Below, piece by piece: positions 23,943 through 35,170 of a stretch of 64,000 nucleotides of DNA. The notes under the pieces were generated by a model. The model saw nothing but the letters and a program-made list of their open reading frames with translations. It was not told the DNA's origin and did no database searches. Numbering within the stretch: the first letter of the stretch is position 1; every line of letters starts with the position of its first letter. Origin of the DNA: Polydactylus sextarius (Eukaryota > Chordata > Actinopteri > Polynemidae); assembly GCA_016801845.1 (NCBI GenBank), contig CM028923.1, positions 17,220,679 to 17,284,678 of the forward strand, given 5' to 3'. Position numbers and translations under genes: made by a program.

Positions 23943-24200
23943 TGGTAGCTGAGAAGGAAGCTGCAGATCCTGGTTTTTCACGAGACTTTTAACGCCAGTG
24001 TCATGTTTCATGACCTCGGGTCAGGTCTCATTGCTGTCACCCTGCAGTTTGACTCCCGTCCAGCAAGTGGCACCGTCACACCGCGTTTGTGTAGTTCAGA
24101 AAATAAAATATGAAGATTCATTGTGTGTGTGTGTGTGATTCTCACCTCAAACAAACAAAAACAAAAACTAAAACAAATCTCTGCTGAAGCCTGAGGAGCT

Positions 24201-24206
24201 TTTATT
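24201..24206 (-). terminator. rab21: candidate polyadenylation signal of rab21
   Basis: TTTATT on the plus strand is AATAAA on the minus strand, about 400 bp after the rab21 stop at 24609. Similar signals at about 24267 and 24324 are alternatives. Confidence 0.35.
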
Positions 24207-24608
24207 TGTTGTTTTTTCTGATCAAAGGAAACGATGACATTTCTGTCTTTACAGCCAAGTTATTGTTGTTTATTTGTTTTTGTAAGAAATAATGTAAATA
24301 AAGTGCTAAAATGTTTTTTTTATCTTTTATTCTTTTTTTTCTTTTTCTTTTTTTTACAGATAATTTCGTCACTGAAAGCACAATGACCTCAATCATAAGG
24401 ACTTCAGTTACTTTTATTTTGAAAGGGTACACCAAGTAAATTCATTAAATATGATTTCCCATGCTCCTTAGCAGCAGAGAGCGAACCAACCGGACGACAG
24501 AGACACTGAGACGAGTGTGTGAAGAAAATGTCTGCAAGCATGAACAACAGAGAGAGAGAGAGTGTGTAAGTGTGTGTGTGTGTGTGTGTGTGTAAGTGTG
24601 TGTTAGCG

Positions 24609-27328
24609 TTAGCCGGACGAGCAGCAGCCGCCAGCGGGCGTGGCCTGTGGTTCGTCGTCTACAATCTGTACGCCCCGCCTATTGGAAGCTGATTGGCTGG
24701 CTCCATTGCCCTTCAACCTCTCCTCTGCCTGAGCTGTTTCCATCATCCCTGACACACACACACACACACAGACACACACACGTTCAAAGGTTAATATAAA
24801 TAGAAAAACAAACATGTTTTACAGCAGCTTCTAAAAACAAAAAGTGTTTTTTCCTCGAACAGCTTCAGCTCAGATGCAAATATTAAAACCCAAAACAGCG
24901 GTGTGTTGTTCACAGGACAGTTGTCCACTGTGGTGGACGTCCACTAAAGAACTCGAGGTTCATTACTGTGACAATATTAGAAAGATTCACACAGAAACAC
25001 GACTCTGTCATGATCTTCGTCTGTTCAGCTCAGCTCTGAATCAAACAGCTGATGTTTGTTTACATGTCAGTGTTATGTGAAAGTGTGCGAGATGTTAGGC
25101 CGTCTTACTTTTACACAGATCCAGGAACAGCTCCTCGATGCCTTTATTTAACTTGGCTGATGTGTGGTAGTGTTTGGCTCCCACCGACTCTGCATAACTG
25201 AGAACACGCAGAGAAACCATGACGACCCTCATCATCATCTTCATCGTCATCATCATCATCATCATCATCATCAGCTCTTACCTTTCAGCCTCCTCCACCG
25301 AAACATGTCTGTCTTTGTCCAGATCGATCTTATTACCTGCACAGAGATTAAACACAAACATGTTACATCAACACGACTGAGCGCAAATGACTGTCATTCT
25401 TCATGTGTCGGGGTGTAAACGGTTGACAGGGACAAAACTGTTTGCAGCCAGGTCACAACTGAGCAACAGCAGTTTACCCAGCAACCGGGAAGCTGCTGCT
25501 GCTGCGGATGAGTAATTAAATGAGACAAGAAGCCGCCACACTGCTGCTGTCGTTCTGCCTCGCCTCATTAGAAAAAAGATCAGCTGTAGAGTTTTGGTTC
25601 AAGGTGATTATAGTTAGCAGCAGCAGCACATGTTAAATCACTGTTTGGTTCACAGTGTTTGGTTTGTTTAAGTCTTCACCTTGGCTGCCCGGCTAAAGAT
25701 GCATGATTTTATACTGTAGTTAACTAATGTTAACTGTAGTTAACTACAGTCAACATTGGTCAACTACAGTTAACATTAGTTACTGTGACAGACTCAGATT
25801 CAGACTGAAACTGTAGAGCTGCTGTGGAGGATTTCACTCATTCACTTACATTAGGACGAAGACTAAAATTTACAATTAAACACAAATGTGTAAATAGTGT
25901 GTTTTTTTTATTTCATGTCTATGTGCTGCAGAGACGGACAGGGAAGTGATTCAGTGAATGTTGATCATTTGGTCAGAAAAGCTTCAGCTTTTCGGAAGGA
26001 AACATTTTCAGTTGCACAAACATTTTTTTAATTCGTTCGCAGAACTTAATGAGTTCCTTCTGTTCATGTTTTGTTCGAGTTTAATTCATGTACATGTGAG
26101 ATGGCGCACAGAATCTTTGGCTGTTTCAATGTGAAAGCAAATAATAAATATGAAGATGTAATAACAGCGATGTTGTCTGCGAACTGATGTTGACTCATGT
26201 GACTTGTTCTAAAATCATCAGACTGTGTGAAACTGGTCCCAGCTCGTAATGAACCACATCAGCCTCATGCTCATCTAGTTTAAATCCATTCGCAGAAAAA
26301 AAAAAAAAAAATCCCCCCACAAAGAGACGCACAGTCACCATGGCAACAAGACCAACACCACAACAACCCAGGGTGATGGTGTCTGTGTGTGACTTACAAC
26401 TTCAGACATAAAACAGTAAAACAGTCTCTTTTTTTCATGATGCTGCTGTTGAAAAATGAAGGGAGAGTGAAAACTTACCTACTATACATAAACAAATCTC
26501 ATTCCCCAACATTTTCCTCAACTCTTTCACCCAGTTCTTCACCTGCACCAACACAAACAAACATCTGAATGAGACTTTCACAGAAAGTGAATCGGGACTG
26601 AATTCAGTCTTTAGAAGAAAACAGGTATCGGTCAAAATACAGTTCAGTTCACACTGAAGCAGCTGGAAGCAAACGAGAAACAACAATTTGATAATTTATT
26701 CCCTACGTTAGATGCAGTAAGCTAATTTTTTTATTACAGCAGAGTAACAGCTTGATCGGAGCTTTGACAATGTTGATTTATCAACTTATCATCCGAAGAG
26801 AACTTTGATGTGTTAGCTGCAATATAAACCAAGTTTGATTCATTTGTTTATTGATTGATGGGTCTGACTCATTTCATGATTGAAGAGTAAAATTAAACTC
26901 ATTTCAACTCATGGTTTGTTAAAACAGCATCTGATACAAGAATACATACTGTAATCAAAGACAGATGAGGCTAAAACGTCTGTACTGCCCCCTGGTGGTT
27001 GGTTGCTGTCAAGGTCATAAGCCCCGCCCCCTCCATGATGTGACATGGTGCAAGCTAAAACATCATAAGATGGAGCCGCTTGTATCTGCTGAGATTTGGG
27101 CTTCATTGTTTTGTTACAGTGAGGTGAAGTGGAAGCATCAGCCATCTTTATTCGCAGTCGCTGGTCTGTTGTCAAAATAACTGATGAATAATAATAAAAT
27201 CACTTGAATCGTTACCTTCTGGAACGAGTCTTCATCTGTGATGTCGTACACTAGTATGGCTCCATTGGAGTCTCTGTAGTAGATGGGACCTAAAGCATGA
27301 AACCGCTCCTGACCTGCTGTGTCCTGTA

Positions 27329-27359
<31 letters not shown>

Positions 27360-30300
27360 GACACAGAGTTAACAGCTGACGCTGGTCCAGGATCAGCTGC
27401 GGTGACTCAGAATGAGGCTCGTCTCTCACCCAAATGGCCAAATTGACTCTCTTCCCTGTGATGTTGAGCTTCTTCGTGAGGAAAGACGCCTGCGGAGGAA
27501 AAAGTGCTCAGAGTTTATTTTGCCATCGTGGACCAATGAAAAGGAAAAATTCATCAGCAAAAACAGGAAGTTAAACTAATAGCATCCCTGCGGTGTCAAT
27601 TATCAATCCATTTGTTTATGGAAAAACCAAGACGACCAGTCACACTCATCACATTTTTACTGTTTTCTGATGCTGTATTGATCAAATAATTAAACAGCAA
27701 CAACGATCAATAGCTGGGGCTGTGGTTCATTACATTAGAAGAGAAAACAGCAGACGGACATATTGAAGGAGCTGGAAACCAAAAAATGCGAAGGATGAAA
27801 CAACTTGAGGATTCATTTGCTTTCAATCAACGAACCGATGAAGAGTTGTGGCTCTACAGGCGAATATCAGACGACCACTTTCCACTAAAAAAAATACACT
27901 GACCTCTTGTTGACTTTAATAAAACCAGTGGTAGGTAACACGCACACAACTAACACTGACTAACAACCTTGTTGCTCAGTTATTCATCTTGAATCTTTCA
28001 CTCACCATTAACAACTCGACTCTGTAAAAATGATCACATGAACACAACCGTAACAGTGTGACCTTTGACCCCCACAATGTTTTTCTCCTGAGGATTAAAC
28101 GAGCTGCTTTAACTCTGTCTGAACTTTACACAACTCACACATTACAAAGAAATGCTCCAGGAGATTTAGTTTTAGCCCCTTTTCACTATTTTGTCCTGCA
28201 GGGGGCGCTTGGTGGTCTCCACCATATAGTCTAGTCTCAGAGACTTTTCTCTGAGACGGAGACTTTTCAAAAATACATTTTACAAATTTCCATCATAAAA
28301 AGAAGGTGAGCGAGACTGCAGCACAGGGTGTGACAAGAACATAATTTATACTGTAATTTCTTCGAGGGACAGTTTCTCTATGAGCGGTGACAGGAAGTGA
28401 AAGTCAAGACGCATCAGTGAGGCAGGTGGTTGATTAAACGCAACACCCGACTTTTCCGTTTTGTAACTTCTCGTGTTGAGCCACATAAACGTCCTGTTTA
28501 AACCTGTAACAGATTCAAGCTTTGGTAAGAGGCTAAAGCTCAAAGTCTGTCTGCAGAAAAGTTCCCTATTATTTATTTTTTTATTCAGGACCGTTCAGAG
28601 CTGAGTTGACGTTGATGTCGTCAGCAGCAGAGAGATAAGAGTCAACGTCAACAAGAGAAACAACGTGACGACTCAAACTCAAATATTAATCAGAGGAAGT
28701 GTGTGTGTGTGTGTGTGTAAACTGACTGAGCGTGTTGCTGTACACGTGTTATGACCTCCCAACGACAACGCCTCATAAAACAACTGATCTTCTCAAGAAG
28801 CTGCAACCAAAACCACTCAGTATTTAGTCTGAGCCGCAGCAGGAACCCTCTCACAGGTCTGCAGCTAAAAGCTTTCATTATCCACTCATCTGCAGATTAC
28901 TTATGCTGAATAAAACACCAGAAAACGTCCAAAGTCATTCCCCTCAGCAGCTAGCCTTACTAGCGTTAGCCCCAAACAGTATGACATTATTTGTTTTTGT
29001 TTTTTTTACTTTAAAGGTGAACGGTTGAACAGGGTTTTGATCCTTGTTCTGTGATGTGACATATACACAATAAAATGTTGGTTGGATGTGTAACGTCTCA
29101 GAAACTTCTCAATCAGTGACACTGATTCACTCCTTCATTGTCACTCAAATGAATGTAACTTCACCTGCTTCAGAACACGAACAGACCATCTTTTTACAGC
29201 TAATCACCTTTGAAGGGGAGGGAATGGAGTCAGAGTGGGGGCAGTGAGATACATTTGACGTCACTAACAACCGTTTTTGAAATTGAGCCATTTTCTAGCG
29301 ACATTTCTAAAAGAGCAATTTCTATGAAAAGGAGATGATCAGAATTTCTAGAACTTTTCACATGTTCCTGAATGTGGGTGGAACCGTTCTTCAACAAAGA
29401 CCAGGTAACAACGTCACCAGATCATCTAAATGTTCATTTCTGTTTAATGGACAGGGAGATGAGCTATTAGGAAGATTATCATCATTATTATTATTATTTC
29501 AGATGTTCTTCTTTAGTTGTCCTGTCCAACTTTTTTGCCTCAACATGACTGAATTCAACAGGAGCGACAAACTCTCCGAAATACGGTTTTTCCTCAGGTG
29601 ATCAGCTCAATGTTTTGTTCTATTGATTTCATCACCTGCCTCCAAAGACACCGGACATTAGTGAAACTCCCTGTGACGCCACCAGTTGGAGCGATGGGTT
29701 CTACACCATCAAAGACAACTTGTTCTGTTAAACATACAAACATCTGTTCGTCATCTTCAGGAGCAGCTGCAGCAGCTCAAACAGCTGTTCCACATGTTCC
29801 TGACCAGACCCTCAGACGGAATCAGGATCAGGATCAGGATCTGGATCAGGACTGACCGTGTGGAAAAATAGCAAACAGACATTTTCCGACTAGAAATGTC
29901 TCGTGACTGTTTAATAACACAGAGCTCGCGCTCCGAGATCGTTGAATGGAAAAATCATCAGCGTCAGGAGATTTTCCAGAGTTTTCTGAATAATCAGACG
30001 ATGAGGCTTCATTTAACGCTCACTCACAGAATCTGCTCCTGATGTGTGAGCGATGACGTGCCACTAATGAGCGGTGAGACGCATAAAAACCCTGCAGGCC
30101 TCACGTGAGCGAGTCTGATGAGCCTTCAGGACCATGTGACACCGTTCACAGTGGATCTGGTCCTGGATCAGGACCCGGAGGGTCATTCCTCTGGTTTCCT
30201 GCAGCCGAAAATAAAACTCTTGATTCACTCAAACACATGAGCACGAACGTTACATTGGATTTTTGATGCTAATAGAAACAATCAGTAACTGACAAGCTAG

Positions 30301-30921
30301 AAAATATTGAAGATTTAAACACGCAGGAGGACAATTTGAATTCTTTGTTAATTAGAAAAATGTTGATATTCTGAGAATTGAGTCACAAATTAAAAATATA
30401 TTATTTGTTATACATTATATAATTATGATAAATTAGAAATTTATGAGAAAACAATTCAGAATACTCCGTTTTCCCTCATAAATTTACAACTTAAAGTTTA
30501 TTTTTATTAAAATAACAGACTTTTTTATAAAGATAAACTACAAGTTTAACCTTTAGCTACTTTGTGAAACAAGAAGAAGCCACATTCAGTTGGTTTCAAC
30601 TTCTCAAACCTGAAGATCGGCTGCTGTTTTAGATTTTTATAAAGCGATCATCTGTAGGTTTTCGTTGTTACTCTTCACCCTGGGCAAAGTGTAAATAATG
30701 ACGTGTCACAATGTTTCAGTCGGTGGGGATAATTGACAATACGGTTTCTGTTCACACGTTGTGAACTTTATTATTGACTGAATGTGACTTTATGATAAAA
30801 CGTCTGTATCGGTGTCAATGGAATGCAGCGGCAGAACAACGTTTCTATCAGCAAACGAACGTCACGACGTCTGAGCTGACTGTTCTGTGATCAGGTGAAA
30901 CAGGGTGATTCAACATGACCT

Positions 30922-30961
<40 letters not shown>

Positions 30962-33900
30962 CACTTATATACAATGAGCAACAACAGCAACTAAGGGTTT
31001 GTTGCCTTTACGAGAAAGAATTCAGCTACATGTGACATATTACACATAAAATCCAATTCAGTCCATATAACAACGTCCTCCTCACTGCTCCAAATACTCT
31101 GGTCATGTGACCTTCAGCTCTAACTACACATCTACATCACAATGAATGAATATTGGAATATTGGAGTGCGTACTTTTCACAGTTCAGAAATAGAAGCCGG
31201 ATTTGTAGAAGGACCTTTGAAATGTGACAATTTAGTCTCTACCCGTGACCGATACGACAACTAACTATCTGTCAAACGTGCAGTTTTAAGAGTGTAAGCC
31301 CAGGTTCCTACAGAGCATCAGCCACCTGCTCTATCTGAGCCTTAACATCCTATTTCGTTTTCTATCTGGAGGAACTTCATCTGAACATGAACAGATTCTC
31401 TTGCATGAAGAAGCTGTGGACACAGACTGATTGATAATGAAACATGTTCGAAAAAACAGTTTTACACAACCACAGCATCTGCGGATGAACAGCTTCCTGT
31501 AGCTGTAAGAGATGGAAACGCTGCATCACTCTCTGATACACAGACTGTCAGTCAGCAGCGTCTGTGAGCTGATAAATCACAGTCGGACACACACATAAAT
31601 GACAAGAGGCCAAACCTCCTATTCATACTTCCTAAACGTGCTCTGTCTGATGATGCAACTAGTGTCCAAGGCTTTTATTTACTGAAGCTACAGAAAACAG
31701 GTCTTTATTTGGGGCAGGCTTCTGTTGGAAGTAGGACTATATATACTTCACATTCAGGGCAAATAGTAGACTGACACTGGGAAATAACTGAACAGTGAGC
31801 ATGTGAGCGGTGTGACTGGCTGTCAGCTGGGTGATGAGGGACAGGAGAGCGGACTGAGAGCTAAGGCAGCAGTTGATGTTGTTATTGTTGTTAGCACAGA
31901 GCTAACAGCAGCTGTTGTTGTTACTGTGGTGTTGGCTCTGTCTCGTTGTTTGTTCGTGTCCAATAAAGGGAACAAGGAAACCAGAACACGTCTGTGACCT
32001 CACTGGACCTCACTGTTACATTATGATGAACTGTTCAACATGTGGTCGACCTCCATCACTTTATCCTGCTGTCTGCATTTTTCTGTCCTGTGTTTAGTGC
32101 TGGCCTTTATTAGTTTCTACTGACCGCGGTCGTGGCCGTTATGATGCTGGTTTTAAACTGAATCCTGGTTTTTATCTGAGGAAATCTGTCAGGCTACGTT
32201 CACAAACAGAAGTGTCATGGGAAAAGACAGACTCTGAATGGCAGCTGTTGCTCAAATTTCTGCAGCGTGTTACTAAGTAAATGCGTCCAAAGCTCATCGA
32301 TGTAATGGACCTGATTTTAATCGTCATAAAGGTCGTATCATCATCCGGCTCTAGTTCAAACCCACACATATTCAGTTTTACAGTAACAATATATAGAGCA
32401 CAGATCAATCAACTTTGCATGCTGATGTTTATGATGTGTGTTGGAGCTGAAGGGGACTGAAACAAAAGGGTCATGCCTGTTGATGAGAGAGAGAGAAGAG
32501 GGAACAGACATAGAGAAATAAGTTAAACTGAAACTCCACTTTTATTCCTGTTTGACACAGAAGTCATTTAAGGTTACCTTTCCTATAGAACACTTATATA
32601 CCTTGTTAAACAAACTACATAGCCTTCTGGTATTTATCTGCCTATTTATCTGTTTATCTTTTCAATTCATTGAAAAGCCCACACACGCACACAGGTGAGC
32701 ACACTCCTACACAGAGCATGTCAGAAAACGTCAGAAAACATGTTGCATGTAGCATAGTGGGAGTTAGCATTGTGCACGGTAGCCTATATAAATAAAATAT
32801 CACTTTACAGGACTTTAGAGACTCTGTAGTGTCGATACTTTTACAAATAAATGTCTAATTCAACTAATTTTTTGTATTTATTTCTTGACAACACTCATCG
32901 ACACGCACAATCCTGATACTGGTCTAAGAAAAGCCTTTGATTCTCCTAAAGTCCTGGATCAGGTCTTGGGGAGTCCAGTCTGATCCCGCATTATTTATTG
33001 ATAAGAATCAGTTTCACTACAGGAGAACATGTTAAGTCTCAGCTAATCTGCCTGTTGTTAGCTGCTCTAACCTGGTTAGCTGCCAAATTACCTTTCAAAT
33101 TAAATACTGCAAATTACAACTTCTGGTCAGCACTTTCAAAATAAAATCAGTATTTTGGCAAAGTATTTTGGCCTTTAACACCAGGTTGAAGTGACAGATT
33201 GGTGTCCACAGTAACCATATGTTCAACTGATCATGTGATCTATCAGCCAGCTCGCCTGCTGCAAGAGAGTCCAACCAGCAATAAGACCACAAGCACAGTA
33301 AACACCATGATGGAAACTTCATGGACGACTGCAGTGGAGGACGGTGACAACGCTCGGTCAGTTTCAGCTTCATATTATTGATCAGATGAGAATTGATTAT
33401 TGACAGCTGTGTGACAGTTTCGCTCTGAGCTGCAGGTCAGACCCACACTGACCAAACTGAACTGACATGTGACCAAAAAAAAAAAGACAGTCATCAGACT
33501 CCAGACTAGGTCCAGATCAGAATCACCACAAGTCCAAGCCTCCTGTCATAATTTCATCAGGAAAACTCCATTGTTTTCTAGAAAAGACACACTGTCTTAA
33601 CTACTGTGTTATTTTTTTCCAAGCTAGACCGTCAGGATCATCCAACAGTATAACTTGACTTCCCAAGTCTAGACTGGAGAAACAACAAGAAGCTACAATC
33701 TACTAAAAAGATCCATGTCATGATAGCTTTGTTGTGTTAAAAACTGAAATAAGAAAAAAGAGGAAGTTCGCTGCTTTTCTTCCTACAGCTGTAGACAACA
33801 TCAAATCAGGTTCAGATCAAAAACTGAGACCAGAATAACCACAAGAAACTGACACCTGCTCAAAGTTCGGTTTACATCTAAAGCATTTGGCTTTATTTAC

Positions 33901-34797
33901 AAAAATACATCACATAGGAGATATTGTGAGATCCTGATCCAGATCAAAACCACTAGGCCCATACTTATATAGAAGTAATATTAATATAATAGTATTATAT
34001 GGAACTGATGTTTTACTTAAGTAACTTAGCACAAGACTAAATATAAAAACAGGAAAATGTTTTATTATTCAACTATTAACACCAGATAACTGATGCTTCC
34101 AGTCACACACACATATGTTGTTCCTTAATTGATAAACCAAATACTTACACTTTGTAGACACAACAGTTTAATTTTTTTTTTTTTTATCATTTAAGGACAT
34201 ATATGGACCAAATTATTCTAGAAGAAAATGCTTAATAAACTATAAATTATATACAAACCTATTAAAAACTTAATTGCAAATGTTCCTGTTAGAACTAAAC
34301 TACTTTTACGGGTTAGATTACTCTCGGGTCATGTTTTTATGTGTTTATTTGTGTAATTGTAATCAGGTACAAGTCTTGCCACATCAATGGACGCTTGGTG
34401 TTTTCGCGGATCCTCCCGGTCAGGCGGGCGGCTCCGGTTTCAATCCTAACCCCGCTCTGGCGGTGCGGCTCGAGCTGCGCAACACGCGCCTCGCGACACA
34501 GACAAGTGACAGCAACACAAACACCCCCACCCCATCAAAAACACCGTGCCCCCTCCCTCCACTCTGCCTGCCCACAAAACTAACACCTCGGTCAACCTGT
34601 CCTGGCTCTAACCCCGGTCCACGTCTAATCCGGGTCCGGTCCGGTCTTACCTGTAGAGTTGTGATGTGTTTGTCGTTGAATTTGTTTTCGCAATATCGCA
34701 GCACCAGCGACGTTTTTCCCACGCAGCCTTCCCCCAGCAGCACCACCTTGAAGGAGTAGGTCTTGCCGCTGTTGCTGCCCGCCCCTCCGGCCGCCAT
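24609..34797 (-). CDS. rab21: Ras-related small GTPase Rab21
   Basis: Seven coding exons on the minus strand, in order: 34797-34651, 27489-27430, 27323-27216, 26542-26479, 25336-25282, 25197-25109, 24748-24609; 220 aa. Rab21 is an early endosomal GTPase that carries integrins and is needed for cell adhesion and cytokinesis. Nucleotide-binding motifs are intact: P-loop GEGCVGKTS at 22-30, switch I ITTLQ ending exon 1, DTAGQE at 70-75 with catalytic Q74, NKID at 128-131, and TSAK at 157-160. The C-terminus CCSSG (216-220) supplies the twin cysteines for geranylgeranylation. The GTPase core reads almost as human RAB21; the N-terminus (GGAGSNSGK) and the hypervariable tail differ. The ATG lies in GCCGCCATGG, an ideal Kozak context. 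Intron 1 is about 7.2 kb, while intron 5 is only 84 bp and largely a GAT repeat. Introns 2 and 6 end in long TG tracts directly before the acceptor. The gene lies tail-to-tail with tspan8 and head-to-head with lgr5. Confidence 0.97.
24749..24782 (-). repeat. TG tract forming the acceptor region of rab21 exon 7
   Basis: On the minus strand the sequence runs (TG)n, CTG, (TG)n, TCAG and then exon 7. The usual polypyrimidine tract is replaced by alternating TG. A further GT array lies downstream of the stop at about 24568-24602. Confidence 0.8.
25198..25281 (-). repeat. 84-bp rab21 intron 5 built around a GAT trinucleotide repeat
   Basis: The whole intron lies between two well-defined exons. On the minus strand it begins GTAAGAGCT, continues as imperfect (GAT)n for about 45 bases, and ends TTCTCTGCGTGTTCTCAG. 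The repeat begins about eight bases after the donor. Confidence 0.9.
25721..25782. repeat. 24-bp stem hairpin in rab21 intron 4
   Basis: Bases 25721-25744 and 25759-25782 are reverse complements with one mismatch around a 14-nt loop. Units of GTTAAC and TAGTT repeat within, so it may have grown by small duplications. Confidence 0.8.
26965..27170 (+). repeat. fish interspersed repeat (CCCCCTGGTGG family)
   Basis: In rab21 intron 3. Key phrases are GCCCCCTGGTGGTTGGTTGC, AAGGTCATAAGCCCCGCCCC and GACATGG. A diverged relative lies at 58440-58620 (CGCCTGGTGGCTGGCTGCAG, CCATAAACCCTGCCCCCT), and a fragment at about 57415-57450. Confidence 0.65.
27324..27358 (-). repeat. TG tract forming the acceptor region of rab21 exon 3
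   Basis: On the minus strand intron 2 ends (TG)n followed by TTACAG and then exon 3 (GACACAGCAG). As at exon 7, a dinucleotide repeat occupies the place of the polypyrimidine tract. Confidence 0.85.
29011..29409 (+). mobile_element. MITE-like repeat, copy B
   Basis: Same family and orientation as 21391-21893; see shared phrases there. It begins TTAAAGGTGAACGG. This resembles the left tip of the transposon at 2507 (TTAA then AGGTGAAC), suggesting one superfamily with TTAA targets. Confidence 0.75.
30995..31170 (+). repeat. dispersed repeat also found at 54285-54470
   Basis: Shared phrases with the lgr5 intron 2 copy include GAAAGAATTCAGC, TCTAATTCAGTCCAT (here TCCAATTCAGTCCAT), TCATGTGACCTT and ACATCACA, in the same order and orientation. 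No structure or open frame identifies the family. Confidence 0.55.
32750..32850 (+). repeat. short dispersed repeat also found at 17390-17560
   Basis: GGTAGCCTA, AAATATCACTTT, CTTTAGAGACT and GTCTAATTC recur in the same order in tspan8 intron 4 and here. The copies are diverged, and the full extent is unclear. Confidence 0.45.
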
Positions 34798-35170
34798 GGC
34801 TGGAAGTTTCCTTTTGTTTATAACAAACTTATTTATCGGCGGGTTTGTCAAAAACAAGCGGTGTCAGGGTAGCGCTGCTAATGCTAACGCCCGTCGGAAC
34901 TGAAGTCCTGCGTAGCTCACATCGGCTTCCGACTTTTAAAAAAAAACAGCTAAAAATCAGCAGAAATACACAACGACAGCGGGAGACGCTCTGAGTTTTA
35001 TCAGTATCCGCCTACAGAAGTGAGAGAACCGGACCCGAGCTGAGAGACGGCTCCTTCTTCCGATCTGCTGCGAACGCCTGCTTCTCACCCAACTAATGGC
35101 GTCTCTCTGAGCTAGCTGTTAGCCGGCTAGCCTCGACAGAGATCGTCTAGACGTAAAATGATGAGTGACT
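34798..35170 (-). promoter_or_regulatory. rab21: rab21 5'UTR and CpG-rich promoter
   Basis: Sequence upstream of the rab21 ATG has raised CpG (34850-35110) compared with the AT-rich DNA beyond 35200, as expected of a housekeeping promoter. CpG-rich DNA also continues into exon 1 and the start of intron 1 (34380-34650). No TATA box was identified. Confidence 0.5.

Larger units (their letters stand above)
27490..34650 (-). other. rab21 intron 1, no other gene seen
   Basis: About 7.2 kb, AT-rich. It contains a GT run (28699-28718), MITE copy B (29011-29409), GGATCA micro-repeats near 29818-29850, a 32-bp (AT)n run (30925-30956), and two segments related to repeats elsewhere (30995-31170, 32750-32850). 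Open frames at 29598-29871 and 31803-32097 have low-complexity or unfamiliar translations. Confidence 0.6.

Noticed and set aside
29598..29871. Possible coiled-coil exon (HLQEQLQQLKQLF)
   Set aside because: The frame runs into GGATCA micro-repeats giving IRIRIRI, has no partner exon on the plus strand, and sits inside rab21 intron 1; probably chance or a decayed repeat.
34274..34759. 161-codon open frame antisense to rab21 exon 1
   Set aside because: It overlaps the CpG-rich rab21 first exon on the opposite strand, and the translation has no recognisable domain.
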